NCBI GenBank assembly: GCA_001792895.1
Contig: MARA01000008.1
Coordinates: 372,001-436,000, forward strand
Direction of reading: 5' to 3'
DNA from: Lentinus brumalis
Taxonomy: Eukaryota > Basidiomycota > Agaricomycetes > Polyporales > Polyporaceae
Length of the DNA stretch: 64,000 nt
The number at the start of each line of letters is the position of its first letter. Positions within the stretch are counted from its first letter, which is position 1. Shown one piece after another: positions 58,454 to 64,000 of the stretch. Under the pieces are notes generated by a model. It had not been told where the DNA came from, made no database searches, and saw nothing but the letters and a program-made list of their open reading frames with translations. Both the position numbers and the translations under genes were made by a program.

Positions 58454-58582
58454 TCACTTGGCGACATCTGTTGCAGCTGCTCCTGAATGATGCCACAATT
58501 CTGTCTCGCCAAGTTTATCACCATGCACGGCTGACCAGCGTGCGTACGACACGAGCCACGCCTTCGATAGGAAGCCAAGGTC
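58454..58582 (-). pseudogene. second relic of a small secreted peptide gene
   Basis: The minus strand shows GACCTTGGCTTCCTA (D-L-G-F-L), similar to exon 2 of peptide C (60135-60411), but the W-R-G core is altered. After an intron-like gap come GCAACAGATGT and the stop AAGTGA, matching exon 3 of peptide C (A-T-D-V-x-K). No signal-peptide exon is present. It is a decayed copy. Confidence 0.6.
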
Positions 58583-58619
58583 AACACATTGAGGCGAGGT
58601 GTAGTTCAGCTAGCTGCGC

Positions 58620-59100
58620 TCATACGGTGCTCGGCCGCGCGCAGGGGACTGTCATGCCTACGGTCATACATCGCTCACGCTGGGTCAATTCGACTTGCGG
58701 CCGATTTTTCCAAGGAGCATACAGACCGGCAAAAGGCGTTAGAGCGCAATCCTTCGGACGCACGAACCCTCGATGCACATGCTGACGCCACCACACAGGC
58801 TATCGGCCGCGGCATGCAACGGACAACAAACATGGTTGAGAGCGCGAAGGACGTCAACATGTCGAAAGACGTGTCGAAAGACGTGTCGCTCCTGAGTATA
58901 CTCCTCATCGGCCTGCTCTTCAGCGCATCTCTGATTCTCAGCGACACGGCGTACTCCTATATCTCTCGGTCGCGTACATCCAGATGCTCAAGGTATGTTC
59001 GCGTTCGGCTCTAGGTCGAAGTGTGCGCTGACCCCGCGCAGGCGTTCACGCCCGTCGCGATTCTGCTCATCTCGTGGACGTTTCCTCGCTGTGGTGAAAT
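58620..59100 (+). pseudogene. truncated TPT transporter copy
   Basis: Sequence from about 58620 to 59075 matches TPT positions 54872-55327 (intron 1 end plus one exon). It encodes KDVNMSKDV, a duplicated SKDV, then LLIGLLFSASLILSDTAYSY. A one-base insertion in the following YLYLSVAY segment shifts the frame. After VAILLISWTF-like sequence the DNA jumps to TPT 3' flank (matching about 56088), so some 760 bp of coding sequence are deleted. No first exon is present. Clearly non-functional. Confidence 0.8.
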
Positions 59101-59530
59101 CGCTTGGTCTGGGTTTTGTTGTGTTCGCCTGCTATACATCCGGACTTTCTAACTCTAGATACATACAGCCGACAATACATCTAATACGCGGTTGCAGTGT
59201 GTGTAGGCACCTTCTCAACGTTATCGCGTCTGAGTCCTGTGCCGTCAATGGGAGACTACCCAGTGCGACCGTTCCTCTCTTTCTGCCACGTATATAATTG
59301 GAGTTGACACAATCGACAGGCCGACTATTCTTCCGACGCTGAGCTTGCATCGCTGAGCGCTGAGAACCAAGTATGAGGAGGTACTCCAGGACGAGATTCT
59401 ACTTGTCCGTTTCTGCGACAGACACGGCGGGGTTTATCAGTGCTGCTAAGTCTACTGGACGCCGGACGCAGGTTTGCTCACCACTGGCATCAATCTTCAG
59501 GTGCGCTCGGTTGCGCCATAGTTGGCCTTT
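59080..59530. repeat. duplicated TPT 3' flank (copy of about 56090-56500)
   Basis: Long stretches match the segment after the TPT gene, for example GAGTTGACACAATCGACAGG and CAGGTGCGCTCGGTTGCGCC, with scattered substitutions and small indels. The copy overlaps the 3' half of peptide gene B, so that gene and the 56.4-kb relic are products of the same duplication. Confidence 0.8.
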
Positions 59531-59691
59531 GCTCGGAACTGTATGCAGGCCAATACACGAGGTGAGTATGCTTGCTGTCCTGGAGGTCTCGTCCGTGTCA
59601 CGGTGGGCTTACAGTCTGCTTCCTCTTCGGCGGCTGCGACGAACAGTACGAGGTAGAGCACGAGAAGAGCGAGTTGGACGAGTGAGCGCAT
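59399..59691 (-). CDS. small secreted peptide B (45 aa), W-R-x-x-A-H family
   Basis: Exon 1 (59691-59613) gives a strong signal peptide, MRSLVQLALLVLYLVLFVAA, then AEEEAD. An 86-bp intron (59527-59612) leads to exon 2 (59526-59482), encoding C-QLWRNRAHLKIDAS. A 69-bp intron (59413-59481) leads to a short exon 3 (ETDK) with the stop at 59399-59401. Both introns are phase 1, as in peptides A and C. The mature part is only about 23 residues with one cysteine. A TATA-like element lies about 70 bp upstream. The third exon is short, so its acceptor is the least certain point; an earlier acceptor would lengthen the tail in the same frame. Function unknown. Confidence 0.62.
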
Positions 59692-59759
59692 CGTGTGCAC
59701 TTGTCGAGATGAGGGACGACGAGGAAGATGGAGGTGGAGACGAGAGGGTGAGAGTACTG

Positions 59760-59765
59760 CTTATA
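59760..59765 (-). promoter_or_regulatory. TATA-like element of peptide gene B
   Basis: TATAAG on the minus strand lies about 70 bp upstream of the ATG at 59691. This supports a real transcription unit. Confidence 0.4.
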
Positions 59766-60134
59766 TTTCCCCACCATGACCAGCGCTGAATGTTTGAACG
59801 TTTAAACGCCGGGATGCCCGCAGTTCGTTGCGGTGGCTGGCACTGAACCTGAGGAAGCTTCAATCGACAAATCAGCGTTCGCAGCTAGATGCCGGGGCTG
59901 CCTTGCGTTCCATGGCCGCGCGGGGAAGATTGTTTAGAACTGTCGGCCCCCAGGACGGTCGTTCGAACTGTAACTATAGGACAATACCGAGTCGCTTGTC
60001 TCGTCTCGTCTCATAGTACATTTCGTAAGCTCTCCGAATACCCTCATAGTACAATATACCCCCTAATACCCGCTCTCCAGGTGTCGGTCTCTATGTTTGT
60101 CCCCGCGTATGCGTCTCGTATGCGGCCCACGTCG

Positions 60135-60411
60135 TCACTTGCCGACATCTGTTGCGGTTGCTCCTGAACGATGCCGCATTTCCAGGTGTCAACGTACTCA
60201 TCATCATGCACGACCGGGCGTACGCACCGTCGACACCGACATGAGCCGCGCCTCTCCAAAGGAAGCCGAGGTCTGCGGCTGCAACAAGCTGAGGTGAGTG
60301 CGGGTTCAGTGGGTGCACGGCCCTGCGCGAGCGGTCCTCACCATCTTCCGTAGGCTTGGCCTTGGCGAGAAGTAAGAAGGCGAGCATGGCGGCGATGGTG
60401 GCGAGACGCAT
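60135..60411 (-). CDS. small secreted peptide C (49 aa), W-R-x-x-A-H family
   Basis: Exon 1 (60411-60342) gives MRLATIAAMLAFLLLAKAKP and TED, a signal peptide. A 63-bp intron (60279-60341) leads to exon 2 (60278-60228), encoding AADLGFLWRGAAHVGVD. A 64-bp intron (60164-60227) leads to exon 3, giving ATATDVGK and the stop at 60135-60137; an acceptor three bases further on changes one residue only. Both introns are phase 1. The core F-L-W-R-G-A-A-H aligns with peptide A (L-L-W-R-G-C-A-H) and with peptide B. It has no cysteine. It is divergent from the UstYa gene at 61541, 1129 bp away, mirroring module 1. Function unknown. Confidence 0.65.
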
Positions 60412-61540
60412 TCTGATTCGAGATTGGTTAGGCCGCGGTAACTGGCGGGGAGTGGACGAGCGAGCTTTAGACTATCGGTGGGTTCCGTCCTGCCTTGCCT
60501 GCCCTGCCCGCCGACTTAAAATGAATCCGAGTCCCTCTGCCACAGCTTCTCACAGTCCATGCGCACCGCCAGACTGTCACGGTGCGGCATTCAGTCGCAA
60601 TTGTGAGTGCGTGCCTGTGTCGTTGATCCTCCCGCGCTGACACTCTCGCAGCTTGTCGTAGTCGTAAATGACCGAGGGACCGTTGAGATGCGCTCACAGT
60701 CGCGCGCCCGCGCCGATTGAGGGCACTTAGGTGCACGGTGAGGCCTCAAATCTAGAACGCCGGTCATCACCGCTCGCAGGTCTTGGACAGTTTGCTCCGG
60801 AGCAATGAGAACCGGAAGATCAACAGCAATCGCAGCATGGCCGTGTTGCACTGCGCCGCCACGTCTCCAGCTTGCTCGTTGTTGCGCACGCTTTTAGTCT
60901 GGTATCATTTTGCACCGTTGTCACCATAGGACTCCGACGACCGCGGTATATGCGAGGGTATCGCTTCCATTGAACCTCTCCATATCCGTCGTGTGTTGTC
61001 TCCATTACTGTAGCGCACGCAGGGTCTGCTATCAATGACATGACAGGTACGCAGGCGATGGGTTCTTGCCTCACATACTCGTACTTAACGGCGCATTGCA
61101 CCCCTCAATCAGCGTGCCTTACTCCGGAGGAGTGTGATTTCAGCTCGTAACGGCTCACAAACTGCGGTCTGGGGCCCTGATCGCAGAACCCACTCAGCCC
61201 CGCTCATCAACGAGGGTGCTAGGTGCCTTCCCATACAGAAGAGGGATGTCCACTCCCGATCTCAGGCTGCGCCACAGCCCTGTCTAGGTGGCTCACGGCC
61301 TGCTGCCACCAACGATGGGCGCGACAGAGAAGCATGTGGAGGCGATGTGGTATTGTCCTCAGCGACGCGCTGCAATCGCAGCTGCGTGTCTTCGCAGCTC
61401 CCTAAGCAGTTCCATCGGGCTTCAACAGCAGCATTTGAGTATCATCCTCGGTTGCTAGAGTGAAGACACACTCCAGGTACGCTGAAGGGCAGAGATACTG
61501 ACACGCCTCTTCGTCCCTCATGTCCCATTGCTAGAACAAG
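60412..61540. other. divergent intergenic region of module 2
   Basis: An 1129-bp region between peptide C (-) and UstYa (+). A marginal further peptide-like minus-strand frame starts near 60838 (opening MLRLLLIFRFSLL), but it lacks the W-R core and is not called. Confidence 0.4.
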
Positions 61541-62168
61541 ATGCAAATATCCTCTCGCATATTGGTGTTCGCCTTGATGGGGGTCACGGTCCTCAATATG
61601 ACATTCATCCTATGCCTCCTCAATGCACTGGAGGCCTTACTTCCTACAGAACACCAGTACAGTCCGTCTTGCACCGTCATTTTAATAGCACAAACTGATA
61701 GAACGTGCCTCAGCATACGTAGAAGATGACTTTCCCTCTCAGCTACCCCTCCGGCTCCCCTCAGTCGGACTCGTCCTCGCGAACGGGGCCCCGCACTTCT
61801 CGCTATACGCCGACGACGACTGGGGCACTCTCTTCCCGGAGTCGGACGGCTTTACCGACCTCGGCCCCAAGAACCGCACATTCCTCATTTCATTTGTGCA
61901 CCAGCTGCACTGTCTCGACGTCTTCCGTGTCGGCTTCGTGACGAACCGCACCGGGTTTGCGCACCACGTCGAGCACTGTCTGCGCTATATGCGGCAGGCG
62001 GTGCTGTGCTACGCCGATACGACGTTGGAGGTCGATCACCCGGGGCTGCTGGATGGGAAGTGGGAGCATGCGGCAAATGGAGTGGGGTCGGTCCATCGTT
62101 GCAAGGACTGGACGGTGCTGAGGGAGTACATGGACGAGCATCCAGCTGGGCCGATAGAACAGCGCTGA
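61541..62168 (+). CDS. UstYa/DUF3328-family oxidase, intact (module 2)
   Basis: A 191-aa membrane-anchored member of the UstYa family. Exon 1 (61541-61661) has a TM anchor, LVFALMGVTVLNMTFILCLL, and ends QY. A 52-bp phase-1 intron (61662-61713) leads to YVEDDFPSQLPLRLP, then FSLYADDDWGTLFPESDGFT. Both HxxHC motifs are present: HQLHC at residues 103-107 and HVEHC at 125-129. Between them is DVFRVGFVTNRTGF. The C-terminus reads DLRx-like GSVHRCKDWTVLREYMDEHP and ends at 62168 without a break. In known pathways such proteins cyclise or oxidise core peptides; here the substrate is unknown. It converges with the seven-TM gene (224 bp) and is divergent from peptide C. The paralogue at 29574 has a frameshift. 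Confidence 0.87.
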
Positions 62169-62392
62169 TGTCCATAGACGCACCCACCACGGGGCAACTT
62201 TTACATTGTATCCTCTCAGAGTCTGAGAACTGAGACGATAACGAATCCGCACTGCGGTACAACGAAGATACAGGAAGCACAAGCAATAGTGAAGTGTTCA
62301 AAATACTACGCACCGCCCTCAGTTGCGGTCACTGTGCAACACCACCTAATCGCGCTCCGAGGATCGCCACCAAATGTCGAACTCGCGCGGTC

Positions 62393-63626
62393 TCACACCG
62401 CATGACCGCGCCCTGTGCGTCCCGGACCGTCGAACACCTTCATCTCCGCACTGTCTCCATCGCCCGACGAGTGGAGCGTCTCCTCCGTGCCGTGCGAGCG
62501 AATACCAGGGAGGCCGCTCGGCCTTGGGCCACCAAGTGAGCTGGATTGCCACCCGGAGCCGCTCCGAGCAGTAGGAGTCTGCTGAATTGTGTGCTCGCTC
62601 GTGATCCCGAGCGCGACCCGGATGATGATGAGAGTAGGAGCGATGCCCTTCATGAAGTTGAGGTAAGTCGACTGCCAGACTGGAGGAGACAATCGAACAC
62701 TTACGTATATCTGCACAGCGACGACTGCAAGAATTGCCTGAGCAGGGTGTCCCAGGGAGAAGAGAACGACGAATATGAGCTGCGTGACGAGATAGAGCAC
62801 CCCGCTCTCGACGATGATAGCGACCGCTGTCCGACCAGTGTTGCGTGTACTTCTGTAGAGCCCCGCGACGGGTCCTGCTCCGGTGCGACCCATGATTGAC
62901 CAGAGCTTCGCTACAATTAGGATCGTGGCCATGAAGTTGGTCGCGAGCGGTAACGAGTATCCCGCAAGACCCAGAGGGACCAGCGCAACTGGGACAACTG
63001 GGTCCGTATGGTCGAGCGTCATGACGATGTGGGCGACTCCCATGACGCAGGCTTGAAGGAGTAGATACGCAAGTCAGGGATGAAGCTGGTCGAGGAGAGA
63101 CTAACATGGGATGCTCACCAAAGCCCGCAAGTGCCGTCAGCGCGGGGAGGATAATAACGCAGTATCTACGCTCCCATACAATCCAGCAGCGATATAGGAG
63201 GATGAAGTCGCCGAGGAGATCGCAAAGCGATATGAGAATGTCCGCTCCAAGTAATGGCTTGGTCTCGTTCGCGAAACCATTTACACCAGTCGATACCTGC
63301 CATCGTCTGTGTCATGACTTGGGCGAGACGCATTCTGAATAATGAGAACTCACCAGAGTGGTATAGTAGTGATTAAATTCGAGGACGAAATGCGCCGTGC
63401 AGCACATATAGAGCAGACAGATAGCGGCAAGAGTATTCACGTTGACGCCATTGGTCGGAAGGCGCCGTATGAGGAGGAAGACAGCCGCTAGGAATAGGAC
63501 AGAGTAGACCCCTTTAGAGCCTCGATGTCAGCTGCAACGGAGAAACGCGTATCCAGAGCACATACCCCAACAGACTGCCTCACAGGCAAACCCAACGAGA
63601 GCGGCAAGGTCGTTAGTGAGGGCCAT
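62393..63626 (-). CDS. uncharacterised Agaricomycete seven-TM protein (module 2)
   Basis: The start at 63626 gives MALTNDLAALVGFACEAVCW, nearly the same as the gene at 28043. Exons follow across 63.5-63.1 kb for helices 2-4. A long 3' part has HIVMTLDHTDPVVPVALVPL and GLAGYSLPLATNFMATILIV, then IIVESGVLYLVTQLIFVVLF, GHPAQAILAVVAVQIY, GIAPTLIIIRVALGITSEHT and a hydrophilic tail ending RGHAV at 62393. Several helices differ from the module-1 copy by single residues only, so the duplication is fairly recent or constrained. Function unknown; repeated pairing with UstYa and a secreted peptide suggests a linked role. Confidence 0.84.
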
Positions 63627-64000
63627 CCAACTTGGCCGTAGAGGGCAACTTCTCAGGGAGGTCAAAGCGACGTGGCGTTGCTCTTGAGCGTCGTGCTCTC
63701 GTGAGCCGTATATCAGACGCCACCGTCCTGTTGCGCAGCCTGAGTTCAGGAGCATGCGTTCTTCAACTCTAGATGAAATATTGGGACGTAAACTGGTGAT
63801 AGAGAGCGCGAATACGGACATAGTGCGACAACTCTACATGACTGAAGTCTGAGCAAAAGGTAATCAGCAACGGCACTATCATCGGGCACAGGTTACGTGT
63901 GAGCGGTATGCAAGCTGCATGGGTAGGAAAGATGCGACATACGTGGGCTGCAGAAAGATCCTGAGCGTCAGCCCTCCCATATCGCCGCTCACTACCCACT
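63627..64000. other. right-end region, no gene seen
   Basis: A 374-bp stretch upstream of the module-2 seven-TM gene. It includes the promoter of that gene; nothing else was recognised. Confidence 0.45.

Overview
The window is a gene-dense stretch of a filamentous basidiomycete genome, most likely an Agaricomycete. Almost every gene is split by GT-AG introns of about 50-65 bp. The families seen are typical of mushrooms and polypores: a UstYa/DUF3328 oxidase, an uncharacterised seven-TM family, a divergent CK1-like kinase, an F-box protein, an HMG-box factor and a membrane-anchored P450. Intron-exon structures were worked out by hand from frame continuity, splice sites and family motifs; some junctions are uncertain and this is stated.

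Layout. 1.3-3.4 kb: MFS transporter (+). 3.7-7.8 kb: SYG1/XPR1 phosphate exporter (-). 8.1-8.3 kb: N-lobe relic of a CK1-like kinase (+). 8.4-11.5 kb: VPS16 (-). 12.3-12.6 kb: small unknown gene (-). 12.8-15.1 kb: MAT2B/RmlD-like gene (+), whose second intron holds a probable TIR transposon. 15.4-17.2 kb: flavin monooxygenase (+). 17.5-20.0 kb: double F-box protein, perhaps damaged (-). 20.6-22.1 kb: single-pass membrane protein (-). 23.1-25.0 kb: secreted beta-lactamase-fold hydrolase (-). 25.9-27.4 kb: zinc polyol/alcohol dehydrogenase (+). 28.0-31.6 kb: module 1 (seven-TM gene, UstYa, small secreted peptide). 32.0-33.5 kb: HMG-box factor (-). 34.8-37.2 kb: P450 (-). 38.1-39.2 kb: third seven-TM paralogue (-). 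40.2-41.1 kb and 41.3-42.2 kb: PITH protein (-) and mitochondrial ribosomal protein S5 (+), divergent. 43.4-45.9 kb: Ser/Thr kinase (-). 48.5-49.9 kb: ATP10 (+). 50.4-52.6 kb: GT61-type glycosyltransferase (+). 54.0-56.0 kb: TPT-family transporter (+). 56.9-58.2 kb: CK1-like kinase (+). 58.5-59.5 kb: partial copy of the TPT region. 59.4-60.4 kb: two more small secreted peptides (-). 61.5-63.6 kb: UstYa and seven-TM gene of module 2.

The most interesting feature is a three-part module that occurs twice in mirror image: seven-TM gene and UstYa oxidase convergent, then a small secreted peptide gene divergent from UstYa. Module 1 lies at 28.0-31.6 kb and module 2 at 59.4-63.6 kb, with similar spacings (259 versus 224 bp, and 1056 versus 1129 bp). 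The peptides are 45-54 aa. Each has a signal peptide, two phase-1 introns at matching positions and a short core of the form L-W-R-[G/N]-x-A-H-x-x-[I/V]-D. These are too short and too split to be found as ORFs. Because UstYa proteins modify ribosomal peptides in fungal RiPP pathways, the module may be an undescribed RiPP-like or peptide-signalling system; that function is inference. Relics of the peptide gene lie at 56.4 and 58.5 kb, so the locus has been duplicating and decaying locally.

Housekeeping genes (SYG1, VPS16, MRPS5, PITH, ATP10, TPT) are interleaved with accessory genes (monooxygenase, hydrolase, dehydrogenase, UstYa, P450, HMG factor). No PKS, NRPS or terpene cyclase was recognised. 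No tRNA, rRNA or CRISPR array was recognised by eye.
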